The notes beneath the pieces are model-generated. The model did no database searches, was not told where the DNA came from, and worked only from the letters and a program-made list of their open reading frames with translations. DNA of 42,468 nucleotides from Klebsiella pneumoniae. GTDB taxonomy: Bacteria > Pseudomonadota > Gammaproteobacteria > Pseudomonadales > Pseudohongiellaceae. The stretch covers positions 1-42,468 of the forward strand of contig CAMDML010000023.1 of NCBI GenBank assembly GCA_945902215.1. Direction: 5' to 3'. A program made the translations under genes and the position numbers. Positions 1 to 8,610 of this stretch are shown piece by piece. Within the stretch, counting starts at the first letter, position 1. Each line of letters begins with the position of its first letter.

Positions 1-1
1 C

Positions 2-604
2 AGTTGGCTGTTGCAGCGCGGCAGGTGCAAGCACTGCGCAGCACCGATTTCCGCGCGCTACCCCATCATCGAAAGTGTCACTGCACTGCTTTCTGTGCTG
101 GTCGCGGTCAAATTCGGCTTCACTTGGTTAACCCTTGCGGTACTGGTGCTCACTTGGGGACTGATCGCGCTGACAATGATCGACTTCGACCATCAACTGC
201 TGCCCGACGACATCACGTTGCCGCTGCTGTGGCTCGGATTGTTGGTCAACACCCAGGGCTGGCTGACGCCGCTCGACAGTGCGGTGTGGGGGACGATCGG
301 TGGTTATCTGGTGCTGTGGAGTGTCTACTGGCTGTTTAAGCTCGTGACGGGCAAGGAAGGCATGGGGTTTGGCGATTTCAAACTGCTGGCCGCGCTCGGT
401 GCCTGGCTGGGATGGCAAGCACTGCCGCAGATCATTCTCTTGTCGTCACTGGTCGGGGCCATTGTGGGAATCACACTTATCGTCGCTCGCGGCCAGGACC
501 GCAATGTCCCCATTCCTTTCGGTCCGTATCTCGCCAGCGCGGGTTTCATCGCGCTGCTATGGGGCGACCAGATCACCAACCTGTTTTTCACCTGGGCTGG
601 CTGA
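2..604 (+). CDS. pilD: Type IV prepilin peptidase / N-methyltransferase PilD (5'-truncated)
   Basis: Inner-membrane aspartic protease that cleaves and N-methylates type IV pilins and type II secretion pseudopilins. The reading frame is open to the left edge, so the N-terminus is missing; the first visible residues are S-W-L-L-Q-R-G-R. A CKHC pair is visible, which would be the second half of the family's four-cysteine zinc site. Both catalytic aspartate regions are present: D in MIDFDHQLLPDD and D in GFGDFKLL (the GxGD motif). Several hydrophobic membrane segments follow. The stop is three bases before coaE, the usual pilD-coaE-yacG order in gammaproteobacteria. The identification is firm; only the true start is unknown. 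Confidence 0.93.
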   Translation, partial: SWLLQRGRCKHCAAPISARYPIIESVTALLSVLVAVKFGFTWLTLAVLVLTWGLIALTMIDFDHQLLPDDITLPLLWLGLLVNTQGWLTPLDSAVWGTIGGYLVLWSVYWLFKLVTGKEGMGFGDFKLLAALGAWLGWQALPQIILLSSLVGAIVGITLIVARGQDRNVPIPFGPYLASAGFIALLWGDQITNLFFTWAG

Positions 605-607
605 CCC

Positions 608-1243
608 ATGACGGAGTTGCGGAGCGAGCGTCCGTATCTCGTCGGTCTCACCGGCGGTATCGGCAGCGGCAAGAGTACGATCAGCCGGCTCTTTGTTGGT
701 CTTGGTATCGAAGTTATAGACGCCGACGAAGTCAGCCGCGATCTTGTTACTCCGGGTTCACCAGCCCTCACTGCCCTCGTTGCACGCTTCGGCAACCACA
801 TCCTCAATAAAGACGGTGTGCTGATACGCGAACGCCTGCGCGGCGTGATTTTCACTGATCCGGAGGCAAAGCACTGGGTTGAGCAACTGCTACACCCGCT
901 GATCCGTACGGCAATTATCGAGCGCATCAATCGCTCGTCCAGCCTGTGGCTGCTACTGGTAGCGCCCTTACTACTTGAAACCGATGCCTATGAATTTGTC
1001 GATCGCGTACTGGTTGTCGATATTCCTGAAGCGGTGCAGCTCAGCCGCACTATGCTGCGCGACAACGCCACCAAAGATGAAGTAACGCGCATCATGCAAA
1101 GCCAACTTGCGCGCGGTAGACGCCTGGCCGCTGCTGACGATATCGTCGACAACACGGGCGACACGCTGCAATTGCAGGAACAATTACTGCGGCTGAAACA
1201 GCGCTATGAGGAACTCGCCCATGCCCGGCATCAAGCAGGTTAA
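608..1243 (+). CDS. coaE: Dephospho-CoA kinase
   Basis: Catalyses the last step of coenzyme A synthesis, phosphorylating the 3'-hydroxyl of the ribose of dephospho-CoA with ATP in the cytosol. The P-loop [12 protein letters not shown] lies near residues 13-24 and is followed by the family signature [11 protein letters not shown]. The 211-residue length is normal for CoaE. The ATG lies three bases after the pilD stop, so the two are probably co-transcribed. The last 23 bases overlap the start of yacG. Assignment is secure. Confidence 0.96.
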   Translation: MTELRSERPYLVGLTGGIGSGKSTISRLFVGLGIEVIDADEVSRDLVTPGSPALTALVARFGNHILNKDGVLIRERLRGVIFTDPEAKHWVEQLLHPLIRTAIIERINRSSSLWLLLVAPLLLETDAYEFVDRVLVVDIPEAVQLSRTMLRDNATKDEVTRIMQSQLARGRRLAAADDIVDNTGDTLQLQEQLLRLKQRYEELAHARHQAG

Positions 1244-1418
1244 CTGCCCCACCTGCCAGAAGATCGTGCCGTGGACAGAAGCACAACTCTTCCGGCCTTT
1301 CTGCAGCAGGAAGTGTCAGCTGATTGATTTTGGTGAGTGGGCCTCAGAGCGACATAGCATTCCGGCCGCAGATCCACCGGACGAATTTGATGCTTTGGAT
1401 GACGATTCCGAATCTTGA
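1221..1418 (+). CDS. yacG: DNA gyrase inhibitor YacG (zinc-binding)
   Basis: Small zinc protein which in E. coli binds GyrB and inhibits DNA gyrase. The treble-clef cysteines are visible as CPTC near residues 9-12 and CSRKC near 28-32, followed by the conserved IDFGEWASE stretch and an acidic tail. I chose the ATG at 1221 because a GAGGA ribosome binding site (1208-1212) lies eight bases upstream, and the protein then begins [12 protein letters not shown] like its relatives. An in-frame ATG at 1206 would add five residues. The gene starts inside coaE, suggesting translational coupling. Confidence 0.92.
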   Translation: MPGIKQVNCPTCQKIVPWTEAQLFRPFCSRKCQLIDFGEWASERHSIPAADPPDEFDALDDDSES

Positions 1419-1445
1419 GCTCAACTCAAGGTGACGGGGCAGTCA

Positions 1446-1823
1446 TCAGGCAATGACAGCTGAATAGCCCGCAGCATCCAGCAAGGCGCCAAGCTCAGCC
1501 GGGTTGTCTATCTTGATGCGAAACAACCAGCCCTTGTCGAGCGGGGAGGAATTGAGCAACTCTGGCGTATCCTTTAAAACGTCATTCACGGCAACGATGC
1601 TGCCGCTCACCGGGCTGTAGATATCGGACGCCGCCTTCACAGATTCAACAACGGCCACTTCTTGTCCCGCTATTACAGCACCTCTTTTCGGTAGCTCAAC
1701 AAACACCACATCGCCGAGCGCATCCTGGGCGAACTCGCTGATGCCAACTGTGGCCAGGCCATCCGCGTCCACGCGGATCCACTCATGGGATTTGGCATAT
1801 TTCAGTGTGGAAGAAGTACTCAC
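1446..1823 (-). CDS. gcvH: Glycine cleavage system H protein
   Basis: Lipoyl carrier protein that shuttles the aminomethyl intermediate between the P, T and L proteins of the glycine cleavage complex. The lipoylated lysine is K63 in [12 protein letters not shown], and the N-terminal KYAKSHEW motif is typical. The 125-residue length is normal. The start codon is GTG; an AGGAG ribosome binding site (1830-1834) lies six bases upstream. gcvT and gcvP are not next to it, so this is a stand-alone copy. It is convergent with yacG across a 27-base gap. I saw no glycine-riboswitch signature in the leader. Confidence 0.95.
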   Translation of the reverse strand: MSTSSTLKYAKSHEWIRVDADGLATVGISEFAQDALGDVVFVELPKRGAVIAGQEVAVVESVKAASDIYSPVSGSIVAVNDVLKDTPELLNSSPLDKGWLFRIKIDNPAELGALLDAAGYSAVIA

Positions 1824-1935
1824 AAACAGCTCCTGAATTGATTCAATATTTGTTGATCCTGCCTAGCATGCCACAGGAAACAGCAAATTGCTGGCCTCTG
1901 GACTTTGCATTGTGCTGAAATCGTATGCAAGACCT

Positions 1936-1994
1936 TACGGTTGATGACATTTTACAAATACGGTTGATGACTCTTTACAAATACGGTTAATGAC
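1936..1994. repeat. Tandem 23-bp repeat (about 2.6 copies) at the nsrR start
   Basis: Copies begin at 1936, 1959 and 1982. The first two agree at 21 of 23 bases. The third is cut off after 13 bases, with one change (TTAATGAC for TTGATGAC). Each unit carries TACGGTTGATGAC followed by a T-rich stretch and TACAAA. The third copy runs into the nsrR translation start region. It lies between gcvH and nsrR, where the promoters of both should be, so it could be a regulator-binding array. That role is inference. Confidence 0.8.
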
Positions 1995-1998
1995 TTCC

Positions 1999-2421
1999 AT
2001 GCGCCTGACCAGTTATACAGATTATGCCCTGCGCGTTCTGCTTTTTGCCGGCGCATCCAGGAAGATTGTCACGATTGCCAACATCTCCGAATCCTTTGGT
2101 ATTTCCAAGGAACATCTGCGCAAGGTGGTGCATGCGCTGGCGCAGTTTGGCTATCTGACGACGACCCAAGGTCGCAACGGCGGCATCCTGCTGGCGAAAC
2201 CGCCGGAGCAGATCAACATCCGCGAAATCTTCGAACTGTTTGAGACGACGATGCTCGTAGAATGTTTCAATGCCGAAACCAACACCTGCCAAATCAACGG
2301 TATCTGCGGCCTTAAGCATGCGCTGCTCAAAGCGCAGAAAAATTTCCTGGAAACCCTTGGCACTTATCGGCTCAGCGACTTCATCAAGAATCCGAAACTA
2401 ATCGCGTTTTCACAGCAGTAA
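1999..2421 (+). CDS. nsrR: NsrR-type Rrf2 family iron-sulfur regulator
   Basis: Winged-helix repressor of the Rrf2 family. NsrR proteins carry an iron-sulfur cluster and lose DNA binding on reaction with nitric oxide. The N-terminus [15 protein letters not shown], the recognition region [13 protein letters not shown], and the wing [15 protein letters not shown] match NsrR. The three cluster cysteines are C89, C97 and C103 in [17 protein letters not shown], the NsrR arrangement rather than that of IscR. I chose the ATG at 1999 by family alignment; an in-frame ATG at 1990 would add three residues, and neither has a clear ribosome binding site. Short tandem repeats precede it. The next gene is a YqhA homologue with its own probable promoter. 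Confidence 0.85.
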   Translation: MRLTSYTDYALRVLLFAGASRKIVTIANISESFGISKEHLRKVVHALAQFGYLTTTQGRNGGILLAKPPEQINIREIFELFETTMLVECFNAETNTCQINGICGLKHALLKAQKNFLETLGTYRLSDFIKNPKLIAFSQQ

Positions 2422-2425
2422 CCTC

Positions 2426-2456
2426 TTGTCCTGCATGGCGCCCACTCCGGTATACT
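2426..2456 (+). promoter_or_regulatory. Probable sigma70 promoter of the yqhA-like gene
   Basis: TATACT at 2451-2456 is a five-of-six match to the -10 consensus. TTGTCC at 2426-2431 is a possible -35, but the 19-base spacer is longer than usual. The element lies between the nsrR stop and the yqhA-like start and would give a leader of about 25 bases. Confidence 0.4.
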
Positions 2457-2486
2457 GGTGTGATTTTCTCCTACCTGAGATTGAGC

Positions 2487-2975
2487 ATGGAACGTCTGAT
2501 TGAAACCCTGTTGGTCCGCTCCCGCTGGCTGCTTGCGCCAGTTTATCTCGGCCTTAGCCTGGCGCTGATCGCTCTGACTATCTCCTTCTTTCGCGAAGTA
2601 TGGCACCTGTTCCAGACCATCTTCAGCGCTACGGAAGCAGATGTGGTGCTCATCGTGTTATCCCTGGTGGATATATCACTGGTGGGTGGTTTGCTAATCA
2701 TGGTCATGCTGAGCGGCTATGAAAATTTCGTTTCCGAACTGGATGCGAACTCTGGCAGCGAAAAACTCAGCTGGCTGGGCAAGATGGATGCTTCCTCGCT
2801 GAAAATGAAAGTGGCGGCCAGTATCGTCGCGATCTCATCGATCCACCTGCTGCGGATGTTCATGAATATGAGCAATGTCGATCTCGAATACCTTAAGTGG
2901 TACGTGATCATCCACCTGACATTCGTGATCTCAGCCTTTGCCATGGGTGTTCTGGACCGCATCACCAAGCACTGA
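2487..2975 (+). CDS. yqhA: YqhA family (UPF0114) inner-membrane protein
   Basis: Integral membrane protein of unknown function, closely similar in my recollection to E. coli YqhA. Conserved blocks include [61 protein letters not shown] and [11 protein letters not shown]. It has about four hydrophobic segments, near residues 12-32, 54-75, 105-125 and 135-155. I chose the ATG at 2487 (MERLIETLL) because homologues begin there; a GTG at 2460 would add nine residues. It follows nsrR on the same strand and could belong to that regulon, but nothing in the sequence proves it. Confidence 0.88.
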   Translation: MERLIETLLVRSRWLLAPVYLGLSLALIALTISFFREVWHLFQTIFSATEADVVLIVLSLVDISLVGGLLIMVMLSGYENFVSELDANSGSEKLSWLGKMDASSLKMKVAASIVAISSIHLLRMFMNMSNVDLEYLKWYVIIHLTFVISAFAMGVLDRITKH

Positions 2976-3002
2976 TTCAACAAATACCGATTCAACAAAT
3001 AC
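2974..3002. repeat. Tandem 15-bp duplication filling the yqhA-mutT gap
   Basis: GATTCAACAAATAC occurs at 2974-2987 and again at 2989-3002 (period 15, 14 of 14 identical). The first copy starts inside the yqhA stop codon (2973-2975). The second ends on the first base of the mutT stop on the other strand. The duplication therefore occupies the whole convergent gap. Confidence 0.85.
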
Positions 3003-3400
3003 TAAGTCCGGAAACGCGCACCCAGCGCCGTAACGATTGCCGTATTAGCTTCCGGAAACTGGTACTTATCCAGTTCCGCAACCCCTACCCACGCTATCGC
3101 CTGCCCCTCTCTGCCATGAGGTTCACCGCTATGTTTGGTGACCAGCCATACGTCGAGCGTGACCTGTTTGTCGCCGTAGTCGTGGTCGATGATGAGAAAA
3201 GGCGCAGCTTCGACAACGGTCAGAGAGACTTCTTCCAGCAGTTCCCGCGCCAGTGCTTGCTGCACACTTTCGCCGGCTTCCACTTTGCCGCCGGGAAATT
3301 CCCATAACCCGCCCTTATGTTTGTCCTTTGGTCGCAACGCAAGCAGAATCTGCCCTTCGCTGTTAAGGATGACACCCGCAGCGACATGGATGTGCTTCAT
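3002..3400 (-). CDS. mutT: 8-oxo-dGTP diphosphatase MutT (Nudix hydrolase)
   Basis: Removes oxidised guanine nucleotides from the pool by hydrolysing 8-oxo-dGTP to the monophosphate. The Nudix box is intact: G in GGKVEAGES through the REL and EE residues of ALARELLEEV, near residues 37-59. The N-terminus MKHIHVAAGVI and the WEFPGGK motif match MutT. The ATG at 3400 is supported by the family start. It shares one base with the argJ stop (TAATG), so translation is probably coupled to argJ. argJ-mutT downstream of secA is also found in pseudomonads. Confidence 0.93.
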   Translation of the reverse strand: MKHIHVAAGVILNSEGQILLALRPKDKHKGGLWEFPGGKVEAGESVQQALARELLEEVSLTVVEAAPFLIIDHDYGDKQVTLDVWLVTKHSGEPHGREGQAIAWVGVAELDKYQFPEANTAIVTALGARFRT

Positions 3401-4617
3401 TACGTACGGTACTCGGCGTTGATCGTCACGTAGTCGTGTGAGAAGTCGCAGGTCCACAAGGTTTCATTGCAGTTGCCGCGGCCAAGTTTGACGGTAATCG
3501 TGAACTCTTCCTTGCTCAGCACACTCTGGCCTGCCGCTTCCGTGTAAGTCGCGGCGCGTGCACCTGCCTTGACGATGCAAACCTCATCCAACCACAACTC
3601 TACCTGTTCAAGTTTAAGGTTGGCGAGACCGGCACGTCCCACGGCCGCAAGTATGCGGCCCCAGTTCGGATCGGAGGCAAACAGCGCGGTTTTAACCAAA
3701 GGTGATTCACCTATTGTATAACCTACCTGCAGACATTCCTCAGCCGTAGCGCCGGCTTCAATGTTGATCGTCACAAATTTGGTGGCGCCCTCGCCGTCCT
3801 TGACGATTGCGGTGGCAAGCTCCACAAATACGCCAAGCAGCGCGTCCTGAAAAATTTTATGTTCAGTGGCACTCAGCGTGGAAATTCGCACGCCACTCTG
3901 GCCGGTTGCCACCAGCATGCAGGAATCGTTGGTCGATGTGTCACCATCGATCGTAATGCGATTGAAAGACTTGTCGGCTGCGGCTGCCACCACGGCTTGC
4001 GCCGCTTGCTGACTCAACCCAGCGTCCGTAAAGATGTACCCGAGCATCGTTGCCATGTTGGGCTTGATCATGCCGGCCCCCTTGGAGATGCCGGTGATGG
4101 TGACAGTCTTGCCACCCAGGGCAAGCTGACGTGAACAGGCTTTCGGCCGGGTGTCGGTCGTCATAATGCCACGCGCGACTTTGTCCCAGGCGTTGGCCTG
4201 AAGCGCCTTGAGCGCCTCAGGTAGAACCGCGGTAATTTTCGCTGCAGGCAGTAACTCACCAATTACACCGGTGGAATATGGCAAGACTTCCGCTGCGCTG
4301 ACACCGGCAAACTGTGCTAGTGCACTACAGCACTGACCTGCGGCATTCATGCCCGGTTCGCCGGTGCCGGCGTTGGCGTTACCGGTATTGATCAAGAGGT
4401 AGCGCGGCTGGGTTAGCGCCAGATGTTGTTTGCAGAGCGTCACCGGTGCGGCACAAAAGGCATTCTGCGTGAATACGCCAGCCGTCACTGAGCCAGGCGC
4501 CAACTCGAACAGCACCACGTCGAGACGCCCCACTTTCTTGATGCCAGCTGATACTGCCGCCATGCGCACGCCGGCCACCGGATGCAAAGTACCAAGTTCA
4601 CCACTACCTACTGCCAT
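3400..4617 (-). CDS. argJ: Bifunctional ornithine acetyltransferase / N-acetylglutamate synthase ArgJ
   Basis: Cyclic arginine pathway enzyme. It transfers the acetyl group from N-acetylornithine to glutamate and, in the bifunctional form, can also make N-acetylglutamate from acetyl-CoA. The proenzyme cuts itself before a threonine; the site is visible as MAT-ML with T190 after the block GAGMIKPN. The 405-residue length is normal. Whether it is bifunctional or monofunctional cannot be told from sequence alone. The gene lies 25 bases downstream of secA on the same strand and overlaps mutT by one base. Confidence 0.95.
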   Translation of the reverse strand: MAVGSGELGTLHPVAGVRMAAVSAGIKKVGRLDVVLFELAPGSVTAGVFTQNAFCAAPVTLCKQHLALTQPRYLLINTGNANAGTGEPGMNAAGQCCSALAQFAGVSAAEVLPYSTGVIGELLPAAKITAVLPEALKALQANAWDKVARGIMTTDTRPKACSRQLALGGKTVTITGISKGAGMIKPNMATMLGYIFTDAGLSQQAAQAVVAAAADKSFNRITIDGDTSTNDSCMLVATGQSGVRISTLSATEHKIFQDALLGVFVELATAIVKDGEGATKFVTINIEAGATAEECLQVGYTIGESPLVKTALFASDPNWGRILAAVGRAGLANLKLEQVELWLDEVCIVKAGARAATYTEAAGQSVLSKEEFTITVKLGRGNCNETLWTCDFSHDYVTINAEYRT

Positions 4618-4642
4618 GGCTATTCCTCATTATTGGCAAGTC

Positions 4643-7390
4643 TCATACGAGTTTGCCGTGGCACTCTTTGAATTTTTTGCCTGAACCGCAAGGGCACGGG
4701 TCGTTCCGGCCGATCTTGGTCGGACGCGTGACAGGTGCGTTCGGCACTTTCGGCAGAGCGGCGCCCAAAACCGGGATTGGCACAGGTTCCTGGGCGTGCA
4801 CCTGACGGCGCACCACTTTCGCTTCTTCTGCCTGCCGCTGCTTCTCGACAGAATCCGCTGCTTCTTCCTGGCGGATGCGGACGAGACTCAGGAATTTGAT
4901 TACTTCAAACTGGATATTGTTCAGCAGTGACTCGAACAGTTCGAAGGCTTCGCGCTTGTACTCCTGTTTCGGGTTCTTGCCTGCGTAACCACGCAGGCCA
5001 ATACCTTGGCGCAGACTCTCCATTTGGCCAAGATGCTCCTTCCAGAAGGTGTCGAGAATCTGCAAGGTGATCTGCTTTTCGAAAGCACGCATATTGACGC
5101 CGATCTGTGCGCACTTGGCTTCATAGTCGTCAGCAACAGCCGTCACGACACGTGCGCGCAAAGGTTCTTCAAACAGGTTCTTGTCTTCCACAAGCCACTT
5201 GCTGATGGCGAGCTTGAGACCAAAGTCCGAAGCCAGTGCTATCTCCAGTCCTGCGATATCCCACTGGTCGTCGATACTGGCAGGCGGGATATAGCCGTCG
5301 ATGAACTGATTCACCACGCTTTCGCGCATCGACTTCAGCACGTCGGAAATATCGTCGATTTCCATCAGCTCGTTGCGGCGCTGGTAGATGATTTTGCGCT
5401 GCTCGTTGGCCACGTCATCATATTCGAGCAGCTGTTTGCGGATGTCAAAGTTGCGGCCTTCAACTTTCCGTTGCGCCTTTTCGATGGAGTTGGTCACCAT
5501 GCGATGCTCGATGGCTTCGCCGTGTTCCATGCCCATGCGGCGCATCATGTTGGCAACTTTTTCGGAAGCGAACAGACGCATCAGGTTGTCTTCGAGCGAG
5601 AGATAGAAGCGCGAATAACCAGGATCACCCTGACGACCGGCACGGCCGCGCAATTGATTGTCGATACGGCGTGATTCGTGCCGTTCAGTCCCGATGATGT
5701 GCAGACCGCCGGAGGCCAGCACCAGATCCTGACGCACTTTCCATGCGCTTTTTATTGTGGCAATGGCTTCTGGTGTGCGCTGCTCTGGAGTCAAGGCAGT
5801 CACTTCGGCTTCCCAGCGGCCACCCAGCACGATGTCAGTACCGCGGCCGGCCATGTTGGTGGCGATGGTCACAGTGCCTGGACGCCCCGCCTCGGCGATA
5901 ATTTCAGCTTCCTGTGCGTGATATTTCGCGTTCAATACGTTGTGCTTGATCTTTTCCTTCAGCAGGAACTTCGACAGGATTTCCGAAGTTTCAATGCTCG
6001 CAGTACCCACCAGCACTGGCGCACCTTTCTCGCGGAATTCCTTGATGTCACTCAGGATGGTTTCGAATTTTTCCTCGGTGCTGAGAAACACCAGATCATT
6101 GTCGTCGATGCGCACCATCGGCTTGTTGGTCGGAATAACCACGACATCCAGCCCGTATATCTGGTGGAATTCGTAGGCTTCGGTGTCAGCGGTGCCGGTC
6201 ATGCCGGCCAATTTGTCGTACAAACGGAAGTAGTTTTGGAAAGTGGTGGATGCGAGCGTCTGGCTTTCATTCTGGATCGGCACGCTTTCCTTTGCTTCGA
6301 TGGCCTGATGCAAACCTTCAGACAAGCGCCGGCCGGCCATAGTGCGGCCAGTGTGCTCGTCGATCAGCACGATCTGCTGTTCCTGCACGATGTACTCAAC
6401 CTCCTTGTGAAACAGGAAGTGCGCCTTTAACGCCGCCTGCAACTGGTGCAACAGCGTCAGGTTAGTGGCGGCATACAGTGACTCGCCCGGTTTGAGCAGG
6501 CCGCGATTCATTAGCAGCTCTTCCACTTTCTCATGGCCGGGATCGGTCAATTCGATCTGCCGCAATTTTTCATCGACATAGAAATCGCAATCCGGCCTCT
6601 CGAAACCTTCGATCTGGCGTTCGAGCTGGGATTTCTCGGGCTTTTTGTCGCCTTTTTTCAGCATTGGCACTAGCGCGTTGATCTCCATGTAACGCTTGGC
6701 CGAATTCTGCACCGCACCGGAGATGATCAGTGGCGTGCGCGCTTCGTCGATCAGGATCGAGTCCACCTCATCGACAATTGCGTAAGAAAGCTGGCGCTGG
6801 TACCGGTCGGGCAGCCTGAACGCCATGTTGTCTCGTAAATAGTCGAAACCGAATTCGTTGTTGGTGCCATAGATGATGTCGGCGGCATAGGCAGTGCGCT
6901 TTTCCTGCGGGTCCTGATTCGGTACGACGATGCCGACAGTCATACCGAGAAATTCGTAGAGAGGGCGCATCCAGTTGGCATCGCGTCGTGCAAGGTAGTC
7001 GTTGACCGTTACCAAATGCACACCCTTGCCGCTTAGCGCATTGAGGTACGCCGGCAAGGTGGCGACAAGCGTTTTACCTTCGCCTGTGCGCATTTCGGCG
7101 ATCTTGCCGGTGTGCAGCACGATGCCGCCGATCATCTGCATATCGAAATGGCGCATGCCGAGCGCTCTGATGCCGGCTTCGCGGGCCACGGCATAAGCTT
7201 CGGGCAACAGCTGGTCGAGAGTTTCACCCGCTGCCACACGCCCCTTCAATTCAGGTGTTTTGGCCTGCAATTCAGCATCGGACAGCTTTTTGAGGCCATC
7301 TTCAAAGCTGTTGATTTTTATAACTATTTTTTCAAGCTTCTTGATTTCCCGCTGGTTCTTGCTTCCAAAAATCCTGGCCAAAAACGACAT
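4643..7390 (-). CDS. secA: Preprotein translocase ATPase SecA
   Basis: Motor ATPase that pushes unfolded preproteins through SecYEG. Walker A is [12 protein letters not shown] near residues 101-112, the DEAD-type box is [16 protein letters not shown], and the motif [13 protein letters not shown] is present. The C-terminus carries the zinc and SecB-binding tail [13 protein letters not shown]. The 915-residue length is typical. The start codon has no strong Shine-Dalgarno sequence directly upstream. It follows the M23 peptidase gene by 119 bases; no E. coli-style secM is seen. Confidence 0.98.
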   Translation of the reverse strand: MSFLARIFGSKNQREIKKLEKIVIKINSFEDGLKKLSDAELQAKTPELKGRVAAGETLDQLLPEAYAVAREAGIRALGMRHFDMQMIGGIVLHTGKIAEMRTGEGKTLVATLPAYLNALSGKGVHLVTVNDYLARRDANWMRPLYEFLGMTVGIVVPNQDPQEKRTAYAADIIYGTNNEFGFDYLRDNMAFRLPDRYQRQLSYAIVDEVDSILIDEARTPLIISGAVQNSAKRYMEINALVPMLKKGDKKPEKSQLERQIEGFERPDCDFYVDEKLRQIELTDPGHEKVEELLMNRGLLKPGESLYAATNLTLLHQLQAALKAHFLFHKEVEYIVQEQQIVLIDEHTGRTMAGRRLSEGLHQAIEAKESVPIQNESQTLASTTFQNYFRLYDKLAGMTGTADTEAYEFHQIYGLDVVVIPTNKPMVRIDDNDLVFLSTEEKFETILSDIKEFREKGAPVLVGTASIETSEILSKFLLKEKIKHNVLNAKYHAQEAEIIAEAGRPGTVTIATNMAGRGTDIVLGGRWEAEVTALTPEQRTPEAIATIKSAWKVRQDLVLASGGLHIIGTERHESRRIDNQLRGRAGRQGDPGYSRFYLSLEDNLMRLFASEKVANMMRRMGMEHGEAIEHRMVTNSIEKAQRKVEGRNFDIRKQLLEYDDVANEQRKIIYQRRNELMEIDDISDVLKSMRESVVNQFIDGYIPPASIDDQWDIAGLEIALASDFGLKLAISKWLVEDKNLFEEPLRARVVTAVADDYEAKCAQIGVNMRAFEKQITLQILDTFWKEHLGQMESLRQGIGLRGYAGKNPKQEYKREAFELFESLLNNIQFEVIKFLSLVRIRQEEAADSVEKQRQAEEAKVVRRQVHAQEPVPIPVLGAALPKVPNAPVTRPTKIGRNDPCPCGSGKKFKECHGKLV

Positions 7391-7509
7391 AAAAATGAAT
7401 CCGGGTTAACTGATGAATAGCGTGTGAATACGCGATAGTAAAAAGACAAAGGAATGCCGTATGTGGGGGCGTTAAGCGCCACCCTCAAGGGCTGAACTGG
7501 CAGGGTAAC

Positions 7510-8442
7510 TCAGCGGATGGTGCTGTGGATGTAAGAGGCCGGATCGACAACCCGGCCGTTTTTATGGACTTCAAAGTGTACATGCGGGCCAGAGGAGCGG
7601 CCGGTAGAACCGGAGAGTGCAATAACCTGGCCTTTTTTGACCACATCGCCCACCTTCACAAGGATTTGCTCGTCATGGCCATATATGGTTTCAAAACCGT
7701 TGCCATGGTCAATCTGAACCATCTTGCCGAGACCCTGCTTTTCCCCGGCAAAAGCCACAACACCTGCAGCAACTGCGAACACGTCTTCTCCGCTACTGCC
7801 AGTGGAAAAGTCGACGCCCTGATGCCAAGCGAGGTTCCCGGTGAAAGGGTCGATGCGACGGCCAAAGCCTGAGGAAATGTAGCCACGGCTGACCGGACGG
7901 CCTGACACTGAGAATTCAGACTGGCTTTCGCGCTCAATCATGATGGAGTCGAGGAGTTCGAGTTGCTGCTGGCGGCTTTCGATCTGCATGGCCAGTTCGT
8001 CGAGTTCCTGTAGGAAATCAGGCATCTGAAAGGTGTTTTCTTCCAGCATGACTTCTGGGCCGCCCACGGACGGCTCCTGGGTAAAGTCGAATTCGCCGTC
8101 ATCCAGGCCGGTGGCATTGGTCAGGCGTTCGCCGAGGGCATCGAGTCGTATCAGGCGGGCCTGTAGGCTGGCCATACGGATGGTCAGCGCTTCCAGCTGG
8201 GTAAGGGTTTCCTGTTTGACGCGTTCGAGGTCGGCTTTCTGTTCGCGGAGGCCATCTACCCAAGCCTGGGCCGCTTCATCTTTCTGGAATTGGGAGTTGC
8301 GGGTATCGGCCAGTTGGAAGCCGTAATACCCAAGAATTACCGGTAAACCGAGCAGGCAAATGCTTAGGCCGAGTCGCATCCAGCCGCGCAAAACCAGAGA
8401 TTTTGAGGCGCCGTGCTTCTCGTCGACTATTATTATTTTCAT
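7510..8442 (-). CDS. M23 (LytM) family peptidase, membrane anchored
   Basis: Predicted murein endopeptidase or amidase activator. It has a short cytoplasmic N-terminus, one membrane helix near residues 20-40, a coiled-coil-rich stretch near 55-100, and a C-terminal LytM domain from about residue 190. The zinc ligands look complete: HQGVD (HxxxD) and HVHFE (HxH), with a further histidine in YGHDEQ. A catalytically active peptidase is therefore likely, unlike the degenerate LytM domains of EnvC or NlpD. It lies between lpxC and secA, as in Pseudomonas. The substrate bond cannot be told from sequence. Confidence 0.85.
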   Translation of the reverse strand: MKIIIVDEKHGASKSLVLRGWMRLGLSICLLGLPVILGYYGFQLADTRNSQFQKDEAAQAWVDGLREQKADLERVKQETLTQLEALTIRMASLQARLIRLDALGERLTNATGLDDGEFDFTQEPSVGGPEVMLEENTFQMPDFLQELDELAMQIESRQQQLELLDSIMIERESQSEFSVSGRPVSRGYISSGFGRRIDPFTGNLAWHQGVDFSTGSSGEDVFAVAAGVVAFAGEKQGLGKMVQIDHGNGFETIYGHDEQILVKVGDVVKKGQVIALSGSTGRSSGPHVHFEVHKNGRVVDPASYIHSTIR

Positions 8443-8580
8443 TCAAAAGCGCTGTCAGTTAGGCCACCCCCTGCAGGATATGGGGGGGCTTTGGGCGCCC
8501 CCAGATGGGGAGGCTCTGGCAAAGCTAACAGAAAATCGCGCCAAGGGGCAAACTAAGGCAGATTAACCCGCAAGCTCCTA

Positions 8581-8610
8581 CTCCTAGCCAGCAAACTCCT
8601 AACCGGCAAA
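8581..8610. repeat. Tandem 15-bp duplication across the lpxC stop
   Basis: Read on the minus strand, TTTGCCGGTTAGGAG (8596-8610) contains the last codons and stop of lpxC. It is followed at once by TTTGCTGGCTAGGAG (8581-8595), a match at 13 of 15 bases. A partial further unit (TAGGAG) begins at 8580. The duplication carries a second in-frame TAG. The 156 bases between the M23 gene and lpxC hold no recognisable gene. Confidence 0.75.

Noticed and set aside
1414-1430. Hairpin CTTGAG/CTCAAG between yacG and gcvH as a terminator
   Set aside because: Only six base pairs, followed by GTGACGGGG with no T-run.
1824-1998. Possible glycine riboswitch upstream of gcvH
   Set aside because: No tandem aptamer cores are visible and the leader is short and occupied by tandem repeats.
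4643-7390. Long plus-strand open frames antisense to secA and other cluster genes
   Set aside because: They mirror the GC-rich codon pattern of the real genes and show no domains or ribosome binding sites.
7391-7509. Terminator between the M23 peptidase and secA
   Set aside because: The GGCG/CGCC stem near 7468-7484 is short and imperfect, with no T-run on the coding strand.
8443-8598. A DUF721/DciA or secM gene between lpxC and the M23 peptidase
   Set aside because: The gap is 156 bases and contains no minus-strand frame of suitable length or similarity.
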